From contig CM068549.1 in NCBI GenBank assembly GCA_035048495.1, positions 8,973,822 through 9,037,821 on the forward strand: a DNA stretch of 64,000 nt, given 5' to 3'. Numbering within the stretch: the first letter of the stretch is position 1; every line of letters begins with the position of its first letter. A program made the position numbers and the translations under genes. Shown piece by piece: positions 11,250-23,977 of this stretch. Below the pieces are notes generated by a model that was not told where the DNA came from, did not search any database, and saw only the letters and a list, made by a program, of their open reading frames with translations. This stretch comes from Euptelea pleiosperma (lineage: Eukaryota > Streptophyta > Magnoliopsida > Ranunculales > Eupteleaceae).

Positions 11250-14146
11250 ATGGCTGACTATGATATTCCATTGATATGCTATTTTGATGGAGAGTTAAAA
11301 GTGGAGGATGACGATAGAAACCCCATTTACGTCGGAGGTTGCAAGGAAAGAATTTGCGTTAAGAGCAATATGACATTCTCTGAGTTCCTTGCGAAGATGT
11401 TTCAAATATGTAAGATACAACCTGGGACGTCTTCAATTATAACAAAGTATTGGTTTTGCATTGATAAGTACTTTACAATAGCGAACGATGTGAACAATGA
11501 TAGTTCATTACGTATGATGTTATCTTCATTCTCCCACACTTGCAATGCCATTATTGTATATATTTTGAGAGAAAAAGGAGCGAAAACGACCATTGCTGGT
11601 CCAAGGTGCGAATAGCATGCTCAGTTATTACCTAATTTAATTGTAACATACGATCGTGTGTAAGCAAACGATCTTGGGAAACTAACTCCGTTCGTGTGTA
11701 GGCATACGATCCTGGGAATCCTTGGCGGTATTGGCCTTGAGGACGTAGTGCAGTCGGATGCATCGAATACCCACGAAGGCGTGAACTTTAGGTTTGAACT
11801 AATGAGATTTTTCATTGCTTTAGATTTATATGGCTTATATATTTAGAAGAAGAGTTACATAACTCTTAAAAATTCTTACAGTCAACTCCCTGTGGACGAA
11901 GGCATCCAAGTCGATTCCCTTTATGGCATTGTTTCTCAACCCGAAACAAAAGCTTGTGACGAGGGTACTCAACCCGAATTTGAAAGTGATACACCATCTT
12001 GTGAAGTTGGGGGCACCAATACGGATCTTAATGAAGAGCAAATCTTATCTTCATTGCCTAGGTAATAAAATTAGACTTTATTATTGTATGCATCCAGATA
12101 TTCTCATTGTTTTTGTCTGCATCCATTAATAAATATATTCACGAATATTTCTTATTCAGATGCACCCATGTAGAAATTGGATTGGAGGACATTCAATCAG
12201 ATATAGATTTGAACCAATCTACTGAGATTGGTACTTCAGAAGTGAATGTCGATTACAACCTCTTTGATCATACAGTGCCCCAACATTCAAATTCTCCAAG
12301 GTTGGATCATCCCCGTGGCACACTTAATTTTGATGAATACTGTGTCCACGATGACATACAAGGAATGGAGATCTTAGGCGAGGAGATCAAGAACGATGGA
12401 TGCCGTGCAGTGGATCAGTACAGACAGTATAAAATACATGAAGGGCAGACGTTCTCTAACATAGATGCATTAAAAAATGCATTGTGCGACCTTGCTGTTA
12501 TCGAGAGTCGAGAGACCATTCCTGTCAGGTGTTCGCCAACTTTATTGATTGTGAAATGCCGTGAAGCCTCATGCAAATGGCGTGTACATTGTCAAAAGTT
12601 ACCTACTGTTGATGTGTTCAGGTGACAGTATTCCGATTTGAGCATACGTGTACACCCCACACTCGAAAAAATGGTTTAGACCATAGTCAGGCGACAGTGA
12701 AATGGATAGCAAGAAAGATAAAGCCAAAGGTTGAGATGCAGCGAGCTTTGTCACCGACCGTAATAATCGAGGAAATAAGTAGGGACTTTGGAATAAGAAT
12801 TTCCTACACCAAAGCAGCAAAAGCCAAGAAGAAAGCATTAGAAATGATTTTTGGGACTTTCCACGAGTATTATAGCCTTTTACCTGGACTGATGAGGGAG
12901 TTTATGTCAAAGGATCCTGACTGTGTCGTGCACTTACTTCGCAAAGTTGATAGGACTTTTGATCGTTTCTTCTGGGCATTTGGTCCTTGCATACATGCTT
13001 TCAGAGAACATCTATGTCCTATCATAACAATCGATGGAACTCACCTTAGGGGTGAATATCTAGGTGTATTGGCTATTGCTTGCGGGGTCGATGGGGAAGG
13101 AGGCATTGTACCACTTGCTTTTGCAGTGATTGAGGCAAAGAACAATGACTGTTGGGGGTGGTTCTTGGCTTGTTTGTACGAGTTTTTGTTGAAGGATTAC
13201 AAGCATGCACTTACGATAATAACAGATAGACATCACGGACTTGTCAATGCAGTGTCTCACACTTTCCCTAGGGTGCATCATTGTTTTTGTATTCGACACC
13301 TTTCAGAGAACTTTTATAGTGCTTTTAAGAATGAGTCACTACGTGATTTATTGTGGGCTGCCGTGAGGTGTTATACCACCGAAGGTTGTGACGAGGTGTT
13401 AGAAAAAATCAAAGCCGTAGATAACGCAGCGTACGAGTGGCTTGATAACATAGGGAAAGAGCGTTGGGCAACTGCTTTCTTCACTGGAAGAAGATATGAC
13501 ATCCTCACAACCAATCTTGCAGAGAGCTTTAATTTTGTACTTAAAGAACCAAGCGTATTACCTATTACCAATTTGGTTGTGGCCACCAGAGACAAGATTG
13601 CAGAACTGTTCTATAAAAAGCGGACTAATGGTGCTGAGATGACTACCCGGTGTACGCTGCGATGTGAGAAACACATTGACAATGTTAGTACACGTGCAAG
13701 AGCTACTGATCCAAGACCAATTGCACTAACTGAATTCCAAGTAGTTAGTCTAACTCGACGGGATGCTGTAGACTTAGAACACCGGACGTACTCTTGTCGT
13801 GCATTTAATATAATGGGGATGCCATGTATTCATGCAGCCGCAGCTATCCAACATCGGCGCCTAGATTTACACGACTTTTGTGAGTATTGGTTCACCATTG
13901 AGGTGTATCGTGCAACCTATGCAGGGATTTTGCATGCCACTTTTGATTGTTCGCAGTGGCCCAGATGAGTTTGAAGTCCTCCCCCCTATTGCCAGAAGAC
14001 AACCAGGTCATCATAAGAAATCTAGAATAGAGTCTCAATCAGTGGTTCAAGTCTCTATCCGATGTAGCAATTGCAAAGAGTCCGGTCACAATGTGAGGTC
14101 GTGTAGGAACCCACCCTACAGAAGGGATGGCCCACGCCCACAATAA
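11250..14146 (+). pseudogene. mudrA-like (MULE) transposase gene, three exons, two frameshifts
   Basis: Mutator-type DDE transposase. Exon 1 (11250-11605) starts MADYDIPLICYFDGELK, the N-terminal region common in plant MuDR proteins. Introns 11606-11881 and 12062-12159 are GT-AG and keep codon phase exactly. Exon 3 carries the MuDR DNA-binding region (about 12450-12600, CREASCKWRVHCQKL), then the MULE core: IDGTHLRGEYLGVLAIACG near 13030, IITDRHHG near 13220, a C-H-x-R block (HCFCIRHL), and TTNLAESFNF near 13510. A SWIM-type motif follows (YSCRAFN...PCIHAAAAI) in which the first ligand, normally C, is Y. A CCHC knuckle (CSNCKESGHNVRSC) lies near the end. Frame breaks lie at about 12611-12622 and about 13960, each explained by one missing or extra base. 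The element is recent but dead. Confidence 0.9.
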
Positions 14147-14229
14147 GAGCTATACATGCCTTCCAGGTGTGCATAAAACATCTCATCCTGAAATATCTTA
14201 TTGTATCCTAGCATATCATGGCTGATAAA

Positions 14230-15000
14230 ATTCTATGATTGATAAATTTGCATGTCTAATGATTTGATGATCTTAATGTTGAAGGCTATTTTCCCACCTA
14301 AAACCCATTTGCTTTATGTTTACAGGTTTAACCTACCATTTTGAAGGGATAGTTCCTGTTTTGGTCCTGAGGGGATACATGTACATAAGTTGCACACATA
14401 GTCATAGTTAGAAGGTAAATGATGAATTTATGACACGCTGATAAATCTGCATGTCTAATGATTGGATGATCTTACTGCTGAAGGCTATTCTTTTCACCTA
14501 AATCCCATTTGCTTGATATTTGCAGGTTTCATCTACCTTTTTGAAGGGATCGTTCATTTTTTGCTACCGAGGGGATACATGTACATAAGTTGCACACATT
14601 GTCTTAGTTAGAAGGTAAATGATGAATCTATGGATGCAAAATTTGCATGTCTAATGATTGGATGAGCTTAAGGCCGAAGGCCATTTTTTCCACCTAAAAC
14701 CCATTTCTTTCACATTTGCAGTTTTGATTAAGTTTATTTTTTGAAGGGATAGTTCCTTTATTGGTCCCGAGGGGATACTTGTACATAAGTTGCACACATA
14801 GTCATAGTTAAAAGGTAAATTATGAATCTATGACATGCTGATAAATCTGCATGTCTAATGATTTGATGATCTTACTGCTGAAGGCTATTCTTTCCACCTA
14901 AAACCCATTTGCTTGATATTTGCAGGTTTCATCTACCTTTTTGAAGGGATAGTTCATTTTTTGCTCCCGAGGGGATACATGTACATAAGTTGCATACATC
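14230..15000 (+). repeat. About four tandem copies of a 200-bp repeat
   Basis: Each unit contains TTGCATGTCTAATGATTGG, a stretch reading GAAGGCTATTCTTTCCACC, CCCATTTGCTTGATATTTGC, then TTTTTGAAGGGATAGTTC and CGAGGGGATACATGTACAT. Units begin near 14240, 14440, 14636 and 14840. The array starts about 90 bp after the transposase stop, so it may be the subterminal repeat array of the MULE or an independent satellite. The copies differ by scattered substitutions. Confidence 0.85.
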
Positions 15001-15119
15001 ATTGTTCATGAACGTGACAAGGTGGTGGACTCGCTTGGTATGCTTTTGTTCATTTGGGGGTTTTTAAGTTTTTAGGGTTTCATTTGGGGGTTTTCAGATT
15101 TAGGGTTTCGTCTTGCAAG

Positions 15120-15638
15120 GAGGAGTATTGGCTTGAGGATTATAATAGGATTGGTCATTTTGTGTTGTCTGCATGAATAATTGTTATTTCATTCTATCCC
15201 CATTCTTGGATTCACTAATATAGTGATATTTGCAGGATGATAACCGTTATAATGCTGGAAAAGGTGTTCATCTTACATTGAAGCATGCTGAGAAAGCTCG
15301 TGCAGAAGTTAACAAACTTCCAGGTGCACAACTCGCAGCACTTGCATGCGTTATGATATCCCTGCTAGGGAGAGGTCTCAACTAGAGTTCAAAACTCTGA
15401 TTAACTCAGAACTCTCTGAGTTGGCTGGAGTATCAAGTCTAAAGTCCAAAATACAATTTTATTAGGGCCCAATCCTATCAATCACTAGCAAGTGCTTTTG
15501 TTTTTGCGGTTGAACTTGGGAATCAAAAGACCTGTCCTTGGCAAGTGCTTTGCATTTGGAGCAGCAATGGTGGAGGCGTTGGCATCTAAGACCACAACAT
15601 GGGAAAAAGAAAGAGGCACTGAGTTCTTATATGATGGT
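15120..15638 (+). pseudogene. MAP65 microtubule-associated protein gene fragment (three exons)
   Basis: Three consecutive exons of a PRC1/MAP65-type microtubule cross-linker. Exon pieces are 15120-15149 (EEYWLEDYNR), 15236-15323 ([20 protein letters not shown] then ARAEVNKLP) and 15565-15638 (AMVEALASKTTTWEKERGTE then FLYDG). The second intron (15324-15564) is GT-AG and restores the expected PAMVEAL join in phase. The first donor is damaged (no GT after the AGG codon). Exons encoding the N-terminal coiled coils and the C-terminal part are missing. The family assignment rests on this conserved block of plant MAP65 proteins. I read it as a captured fragment. Confidence 0.82.
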
Positions 15639-17233
15639 GTAAGCATTTCCCCTTTTGCACATACTACAATCGTTGTACACTGGATGCCCTTAGCTTCCAT
15701 CCTTTTTCTCAAATTCTTTTAGGGTTTGTGTATAAATGATGCTTATATTTTTTATCTGTTTGTTTTCTTTATTTTATGACGAATGGTTGCCATTATAAAC
15801 CTTTAATTTTTTTAGTTAATCTCAGATTATGGTTTTTGTACAAGAACTCATGAAATTTACTTTGTCAAAAGTGTTGGCGCAATAATGCATTTTTTCTTCT
15901 ATCTTGAACATTTTTATAATTTTTTGGCCTCATGTAAATGCTGCTAGAAGTTGTATGAAGTGTGGAAAATGGGGCTCGCTTGGAGGCTCTTATTTATGGA
16001 TTGAAATTTCACTTTTGACCTGTATTTCGGCCAGGTCAAAGTCGAGTGAAATTTTTGGCGAAATTCCAATAATTCACCACTCAGTTCACTTCTTGTCTTT
16101 ACTTCAGCTTTGGGTTTTGAAATCTCTGAGTTTTGTATAAGCACCAACAGTAAAGGTACTCCTTGAAAGATAAATAAATCTCCAATCTCTGTTGCATTTT
16201 CACCTTTTGTGTGTGTGTTTAATGTCTCCATACAATATTTTCTTTAAAGGATCCATTGGGCTAGTTGACACCATGGCCAAAGCTTAAACTTGGTTCAGTA
16301 CTCAAAAATTGACAAGTTGTGAGGGAATGGGGCTTACCCTTGCTTCTCAAAACCACCCTGCACTTTTTCGCAATGGGATCCCAAATCTTTATTTTATTTT
16401 TTTTTAAGAATTTGCAAGTTTATATCTGTAAGAAAAAATCTTAGTGTTTTACCTTTTATGTCTAGCTTAACATTTCATCCTTTATTCCAGGACTTGATCT
16501 CATTCGCCAAGGATGGAGGAGGGGTCCAAATGTACTGCAGGAAGATATGGGGTTGTAGCTGTTCTTTCTGAGCAAGGAATCTATTTAGCAGCATCCATCT
16601 ACCGACCCGTGCTTCAAGTTTTGTACTAGCATATATCCTTTCTTTTTATATTAATATATTGAATGCTTATATGATAGTTTGCTGATCTGGTGAAATTTGC
16701 AGTTTACTGATAAGGTTGCATCTTTGCTGCCCCAAAAGTATTCTCAACTTGGGTAAGCTAGCAACCTCTTTGACTATTTCTATTGCATTTAAGTGCATAC
16801 AAGTAGCATGTTGCTGTGCATCATCGTTATCATAGAACTCTTGTTTACATTTATTGTTAAAACAACACATCAACTCTGTTTTGAAGTTCTGCTAAAAATT
16901 GATTTTCCCCCACTTTCACCTTTTTCCTTTCTTTCTGTATGTTTAAATTGGGGAGGATATGGAATAGATCACAGCTTCACTCTATCAAGTTACTGATTTG
17001 TTGTAGGGCTGGGCGTAGAGTCATCAAATGATGGATCAAAATGGGATCATGTTAGGAAAGACTTGTTATGTTTGTTGTGATAGTCATATTGATTCTCTAT
17101 TGTATAGGTAAGTTTGCATTTTTGCACAACTCAGGTTATAACTAAGGTCTATACAGACCAACAAGCCAAGTAAAAAAGAAATAGTAGCTTTTTAGTGTTT
17201 AATCTGACCATTTCCCTCTTCCTTTATCTGCAG
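15639..17233. other. Intron-like and unassigned DNA between gene fragments
   Basis: Possible exon-like pieces flanked by AG/GT occur near 16491-16628 (reading MEEGSKCTAGRYGVVAVLSE) and 16702-16754 (FTDKVASLLPQKYSQLG). I cannot assign either to a family. The rest is T-rich, intron-like sequence. Confidence 0.4.
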
Positions 17234-17351
17234 ATGTGGGCACATGTGCACTTGTTCAAAATGTCCAAGTGAGTTGGTTCGAGGGAGAGGAAAGTGTCCA
17301 TTATGTCGTGCACCAATCATTGAGGTGATCAGAACTTATTCTATACCGTAA
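17234..17351 (+). pseudogene. C-terminal RING finger exon fragment
   Basis: After a CTTTATCTGCAG acceptor, the frame reads [20 protein letters not shown] then [18 protein letters not shown] and a TAA at 17349-17351. This is the second half of a C-terminal RING domain (C-G-H, C-x-C...C, CPLCRAPI) of the kind that ends some plant E3 ligases. The first zinc-binding cysteines would be in an upstream exon, which I do not find nearby. It is an isolated last exon on the same strand as its neighbours, fitting gene-fragment capture. Confidence 0.75.
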
Positions 17352-17605
17352 AATATATAAACGAATAGAGGCAAAAAAAATAGGACAGAGATGGAGAATG
17401 AAAAGAGGGAAAAAGATAAGATGTTGGAGCCTTTTTAGTTATATATTGACTTGCTTTCTAGGCTCCTCCAGGTTCTTATCTATAGAATGTTAATTTGGTT
17501 CTTTTTGCAGCGGTTGTTCTTATCATTTCTAGAACATATGTACGATTGGAATAACAAATGGCCCCTTCAATTCACAATCCATCTTTCAACAAAAATGTTG
17601 ATTAC

Positions 17606-17737
17606 AAGCCTCTAATTCCAACGTTGGAAATGCAAAAGTCTGTGGAATCAGTGGTGGGGAAAAGAAACATTTGATGCTTGTGTGTGAACCGATTGCAAGC
17701 CCATCTGTAATGTTTACAGATGAACCCACAATTGGTA
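17606..17737 (+). pseudogene. ABCG-type transporter fragment (signature and Walker B)
   Basis: The frame reads [20 protein letters not shown] followed by [20 protein letters not shown]. It contains the ABC signature region (ISGGEKK) and a Walker B-like strand (VMFTDEPT), closest in my memory to plant ABCG7-type half-transporters. Substitutions at normally conserved positions (R to C, R to H, ACEL to VCEP) and the lack of any Walker A or membrane domain mark it as a decayed fragment. Downstream the frame repeats LVCEPI and continues to a stop near 17835 without recognisable sequence. Confidence 0.72.
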
Positions 17738-17943
17738 CTCTTGTGTGTGAACCAATTGAAGCAATTCTCGATGAATTGGAACTGTTTAAAGTTCCAGAGA
17801 CAGCCAAATTGACTTTATTGATCAACTCATTTTGAGGAGTCCTTATTCTGATCTATACGAGGAAGGGCTTCCAACCACCAAACTTATATACTAATTTTTT
17901 TTGTTCACTAAATGTATTACACACCTTCAAAGACATGAAAATC

Positions 17944-20495
17944 TGATATTCGCTCAAAAGTGCTTATTTTAAGCAATTATCCTGTTAGCGTTATTGCATT
18001 CTCCTACGTTAAAATACTCTATTTATCTACTTTTCTACGTAAGAGTCTCTTGTGTTGCGTAGAACACACTTTTCTGGACGAAATGGTATATTTGCATGCA
18101 TTAAACACATTTTCGGAAGTCTAGACATGTAGTCATTCTGATAGAGTCTCATTACGCGCTTCTTCTGTCGCAGGAAACCCCGATGGGACATTTCTCGAGA
18201 CTTGCTAGCCCACATCAATCAGGAAAGCCCATTATCAAAGCTTAAAGAGCCCACATGCTATGACTAAAAGATATGGGCCAACTATGAGGACCAAAAAGCC
18301 GGCCCAAAGAACGAAGAGAGCAGGAGAGCCAATGACCAAGAGACGGACCAAAGCATTTAAAGCCACATGAGTCAGCAAAGAATGATAGTCGACTCTACTA
18401 GAGAAGCGTGAGGATGGTCACAGTGAAGACCAGGGTTCCAGACCCTCCGCCAGTGCTTTTTTTCCATTTTTTTGATACTTTTTCTCTCATCTCTTCTTAT
18501 TCTCTCTCTCTCTTCATCTCTTGGTCCTCGAATCTACTGACCTAACCCCAGAACTCCTGTCCATCGGCTCTATCTCATCTCCCTTAACTTTCTGACCGTT
18601 GGATCTTCAATCGGACCGTTGGATCTTCAATCGGACCGTTGGATCTCTCTAGATCCGTCGATCTACCAATCTGGGTCCCAATCAAGTCACCATCCATCCG
18701 ATCGCCTTCAGAATGCCTGTCACATCATCTTGTGAGACGATGGACATCATCAGTCCATGTGGGCCAGTAGCCGGGCCCATCATCATCGACCCGCTGTCCG
18801 ACCAGTTAGTGGACCCCGCGAATTTCAAAAATAATTTTAATTAAATAGGGGGTCCACTAATTGGGGAGATTCCCCATAGAAAAGTAGGTTTTTACTTAAA
18901 AAAAAAAAAAAAAAAAAAAAATTTATTTTCAAAAAATACCCTATTTCCATTAATGGAAATAGGGAGCTTTATAAGAGGAGGGAGAAGGGTTCGTTCGAAC
19001 CCTAATCCCCCCCCTTTCTCTTCCATTCTCTCCCCCAACTCGTTTCTCTCTTTTCCCCCTCTCTTTAGGCCGTTTTCCCCCACTTCTCCTCCGCCTTCTT
19101 CATCTTCTTCACCAAGCTATTGCCGGAGTTGCAGGCTGCAACTCCGGCCGATCAAGATACTCCTCCCCCACGCGAGCACCACCACACCTGCGCCCTCCAA
19201 CCCGTGACTAAAGCACGGGACCATTCCCTCTCCTCCGTCTTCTTTTGCAGACCGTGCTCCCCACGGTCTGGTTCATGGAGCAGCTCCTCATACCGCCACC
19301 TGCTTGCTCTACCTCCATTGGCCGCTCGCCTGCACGCTGATCTCCTTCACCTGCAACTCCGTTCGAGGGTGCTGCAGTCCAGCCACTCCACCGCCTCAAC
19401 CAGCAAGCAACACCACCGTCGTTGCTGCTGGTTCACCACCGTCCATTCTATCTCCGGTCTCATTGATAGGTTCGATCCTCTACACCTTGCTGTACATCGG
19501 CTCACCTTGGAACCACCTTCTCGGGCTCCTCCTTGACAGTTCGCACAAACAAACTGCACCATCTCCAAGCACTTGCTGTCGTTCTGAAACTCAACACCAG
19601 CCTACCACTAGTCCGCCCTTTGCTCCTCTCATCAACGGTTCTATTGGGAACATCACCACTTGCACTACTTCAGCGTCTCACCTTCATCTCCAAGGTTGAA
19701 ACCTGCTCCTTCAAGTACCCCACGGTGCTGCCTGCATCTGCCTTCCATGGCCATATCTCCACAGCCCATCTTCTTCCTTGGGTCAGCAACACCACGCTGG
19801 TGCACAACCAGTGCACTTCCATGAAGAATGTGGATTCCCTCCTCCTCTTCCACCTCTTGACCGTAGGGTGATCGTACTCTCCATCACTTGGCCAATCTTG
19901 GCCGGATCACCACCAACCCAAGCAACCACATGGCCGGCAAAACCATCCATTTTTCAATGGCTGATCTCCCGTTCACCACTCCGGTAAGTTTTGAATGTGA
20001 GGAATTCTCTCTCTAGACCTTTCTAGCATCACTTTCTCTCTCCCCCATATTTTCTCTCTCTAGGATAGCCTTCTTCGATATTTCTCTCTCTACATTTTCT
20101 CATTTCTCTCTCTAATTTTTATGGCTTTCTCGGTTAATTTTTGAATTTAATTTGATTTTGTAAGACTCATTGAGGATGAATAAAATTATTATTTTTGCAT
20201 TTGTTAGTTTACTTTTGTGTTTTTGGTTGTTTGTGGTAATTTCTCTCTCTAAAAATCACTAAGAATGTTTTAAATCCATCACCATTCTCACCTCTCCATG
20301 TTTTCTTGATAAAAATCCGTCATTTCATGTCGTTGAATTACGCACACTAACCCCGAGTGCGGACGATACCCGACACGAGCCACTGTACAACCCTGTGATT
20401 TTTGCAGGATTTGAGTGAACAAGATTCGGATAATTACAAAAATTGTTGATTCTAGGGTTTCCGTAACCAACGACGCGGAAAAATCCCTACTATCA
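17944..20495 (+). mobile_element. Solo LTR, long class (2552 bp), duplication AAATC
   Basis: It begins TGATATTCGCTCAAAAGTGC and ends CCCTACTATCA. It is flanked by the exact 5-bp duplication AAATC (17939-17943 and 20496-20500), with no primer-binding site, so it is a solo LTR left by recombination. Inside, in sense order: an A/B-box-like module (about 18398-18460), 20-bp repeats of ACCGTTGGATCTTCAATCGG (18594-18646), an A-tract (18898-18920), a 26-nt palindrome centred on TTCCATTAATGGAA (18939-18964), TATA-like CTTTATAAGAGG, a CCGGAGTTGCAG hairpin (19123-19147), and a donor/acceptor pair at 19984 and 20407. The CT-rich open frames inside are not genes. Confidence 0.96.
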
Positions 20496-21640
20496 AAATC
20501 ATTTGTAAACATTAACTAAAAAGTGTCAAAAATCAATGAACTACATCAACTAAAAATGCAATGATTGTGTCATTTTTGTAGGGCCATTCAGTTACAAGGA
20601 AGCTTAATTCGGATGGTAAGGTGGACACACTGCAGACCTTACACAATTTGGCATTCTACCATAGTGTAAAATTCCAAATCCCTTCTTGCATGGATATAGA
20701 GTGAGAGACAAAACTCCCTTACATGGAAAAATTTTCCATGTATACAGATGGCAGTCCCTAATAGGGATCACATCCCATACTTGGAATTTTTTCTTCAGAT
20801 TAAATGGGTCCAAGGCCCAAACTTTGCATATTATGGACCAAATGAAAGGTGTGTGTGTGTGTTATTGTGGTCTCCTTTATGCATATTTTCTAACTACTAA
20901 ATTTGACTATTTTCTAGAAATGGGAGTATTTGTTGGGAAAGGTGGGCTTCGTGGGAATGGGTTCAGAATCACACCTCCCCTCTGCTTCACAAAGTAAGAT
21001 GCATTAGTTCAGATGGGCCAAATTAGCTCCCTCTCATCCACACTCCCTTGAATTAGTGAACTATTTGCTTTCAGATTTTGTTTTGCAAATATAAGTGACT
21101 TGTATTTATCACTTCTAACATTGCCAGATTCATGATCCATAGGTGTTTGATTGACAAATAAAATCACACATGCATGGATGCCAGACATCAACTCCTAGAG
21201 GCCTTAGTTGCCAGCATGTAAACATGTGTATACAAGTATGAATGTTTAGTGTATTGGGTTGCGTAATGTGTTATTTGCAGATTAGGATTGCTGCTTTGTC
21301 TTAATTTTTGTAGTTTTCTAAATGAGGAATGCTAGCAAGCAACAACTTAATTGAGTTAGAACAAATATATTTACCATAAAAGACAAGAAAAACTATGATG
21401 AAAATAAACAACATTAAAAATATATTTGTTCTAACAACATGAAAGAAAGAAGACATTAAAAATACAAGTTAAGCCCAAAATGCTAGCAAGCAACGTTGTA
21501 ATAGACATGAAAAATATATTTGGTCTAACTCAATGTGTGTTTATTTTCATCATAGTTTTTCTTGTCTTTTATGGTATTGCATCTATTCAGCCTCTTCCAT
21601 TGCTAGCAAGTATTTCCTGATTGTTTTTTTTTTATATAAC
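20496..21640. other. Unassigned DNA after the solo LTR
   Basis: No recognisable coding block. It includes a short GT run (about 20850) and a near-palindrome around CATGGAAAAATTTTCCATG near 20720-20740. The sequence continues the host context of the fragment array. Confidence 0.4.
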
Positions 21641-21802
21641 ACTTGCATTCTGACTGAGGATGGATTGTTTGATATGAACCGTAAATCAAAACCTACCAAA
21701 GCACCTCCACAAGAAGAATCAAAGAAGAAAATTTTGGATAAGTACATTTGTTATATCCCAGCCAAAAGGAAGTCCTCTAATAGAAGTGAAGGGTATACAT
21801 AA
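21641..21802 (+). pseudogene. Replication factor C subunit 1 (RFC1) fragment
   Basis: The frame reads TCILTEDGLFDMNRKSKPTK, then APPQEESKKKILDK, and stops at 21800-21802. LTEDGLFDM followed by a lysine/proline/serine-rich linker matches the C-terminal end of the BRCT domain and the following linker of plant RFC1, the large clamp-loader subunit. The rest of the BRCT domain and the AAA+ domain are absent. It is a single isolated exon on the same strand as the neighbouring fragments. Confidence 0.68.
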
Positions 21803-23977
21803 AATAAGTCGAAACTTGCTGTTTCTTTCATAGCCTTGTTTGATAAGAATTTTTATTACACTCACTATATATCATTTAATCTTCAAGTTAGCATCTAGAA
21901 TGTTCCCTATTGGTTACATGCTTTCGTGGAACTTCATGACGTCATTAATAAAGGATGAAAATATACACTATATGAACGTGGAAGGAAACAAAAAATGGAT
22001 TACATAGGGGAATAAAGGTTGTAGTCAATGGCAGCAACACTCCCTCTTGGCTAGAGTCGACTAACTTGTTTTGTTCTCTACGAACATTCTGGAAATCGGT
22101 ATGATGTGATGAGATTCTCCTTTTCGATTGCAATATGATAGTGTAATGAACTGATTCATCTCGTTCTAATAGTCTTCTGTTATTGAGTATTTTAATAGGA
22201 TGTAGGTATTTTCTTTGTTTTAAGTACAACCATGAATTCATAGTTAAGTTCAAGGAGGATGTAGGCTGGAAATTTGTTTTAAGTACAACCTTGTTTCCAC
22301 CTTTGTTTTCCAAATCTGAAGCACATCAATTTCCTGCACTTGTAACCCTCCTTCCTTAACTATTAGAGATTCATTGTTTACTCCATCCCCTATTGATTAG
22401 TGACTTACACTGACACATCATATTCGTGCCTTTGGTATGCAGGTTCAAAACAATTATTTTTGGCAGTTTTGCACAAAACCTACTGATTTTAGAGTAGATG
22501 TTGGATCCTTCCCACACTATTTTAGAATGGGATTGGTCAATTTTGGAAACACTTGAAGTGACATCCTATAAGTGATGCTTAACAGCAGATACACTTGTAT
22601 CTTTTTCCTAATAGCTGTAACTTGAGAAAGAAAACTGCACTGTTTCTAATCTTTCTTTGATGGCTGTGAAAAATAGAGAAGTGCGTATTTGACGATGTTT
22701 CATACATGTGGCCTGCTTATGCATTAATCTAGAAATTATAATTGGTAGGCTAACTTTTTATGGGCATAGCTGATGATTCATATAGATCTTCCACCTTTAA
22801 TCATTAAAGAGCATAAATGAGCGAAGTGAGCTGAGATGATCTTATAGTCAATACCCAATACATTGGACAATGAGTAACTATAGGACTCTGTTTTGTATGA
22901 CTTTGGGCAATCATCCACCCAAAAGGTTTCCATACAATTAAATGGTCCAGATTGATTTGTAGGTGAGCCAAGGGTGAGGGATAACATGAAGGGCACACAC
23001 ACACACAAATGGATTCCACTTATCTCCAAGGCCAAATTTCTTACATGATTCTAAATTATTTGCTTTATTAACTGACAGAACCATATTTAGGGTATGTACC
23101 ATCTGATGTTTTGAACTTGATGTGTGCTATTGGAATGCACTGTTAGTGCTGCTTGTTCTGTAGTTAGATTGGTTTATGTTGCTGCTTATTTGTTACTTTG
23201 TGTAGGAGCTATGGATTCCTTTGCATGTCATCACACCAGCATCTCTAACAGTCATGTTATATTTTCTCTTGGCTGGCCAAAGACGGTTTGCAAAGGGGAT
23301 CCCAACAACAATTATTTTGGATACTGTTCTCTTTTCACGATGCCTTTCAAAGCTGTTGAGGCCTGAGAGGAGAATTTTTGGTGTTCTAGCTTTACTTTTC
23401 TAACTGAATTTCTGGTGTTCTAACGTGTGGCTCATTTTCCCAATGACAAACCAAGAATCAGTTCAGTTGTTAATGAAAATAGCACAATCATGCATCAGTT
23501 CCTGGTTCTTGCTGCAGTTATAAGCGTTCTCTTCTAGTGTTGTTGTAGTTGTTGAACTCTGATTAAACAACTAAAATATATTTTAGCTGCAAAACTTTTT
23601 GTTGGTTTGGGTTTTTACCCTTGTTTCTCATATTAGTTCCCTTCTTTCTCCAGCTGTCGACCAAGACACTGAAGGGCCATGCAATTCTGAGTGTAAGACG
23701 ATCGAGCATGCTTGTCGAGAGGTGAAAAATTGTATGCTTGTTTTTCTCCTTAGTCTAGTGTAAACGAGCAATGATTTGGACTAGTTGGTCTAGTTGTGAG
23801 GCACTTTATGAGGCAATTGGGTAGGGTTCTATGATAAACCTTTATTGTATGAGTAGTCTTACTTGGATGCGAATTGGGTTTGTTGTACTGTTCTTTACCT
23901 CATTTTTGTCTTGCATGCTTCATGTTGGAGAAGGACAAGGGAAGTTTAATTTGTTCTGTTTTGGGTTATCTTGTTTA
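21803..23977. other. Unassigned DNA with exon-like islands
   Basis: Three exon-like stretches occur on the plus strand after AG acceptors. One is near 22442-22555 (NNYFWQFCTKPTDFRVDVGS). One is at about 23207-23330 (ELWIPLHVITPASLTVMLYF, a membrane-segment-like piece continuing LLAGQRRFAKGIPTTI). One is at about 23655-23722 (DTEGPCNSECKTIEHACREV). I cannot name their families with confidence. They resemble the other captured exons in length and strand. Confidence 0.4.
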
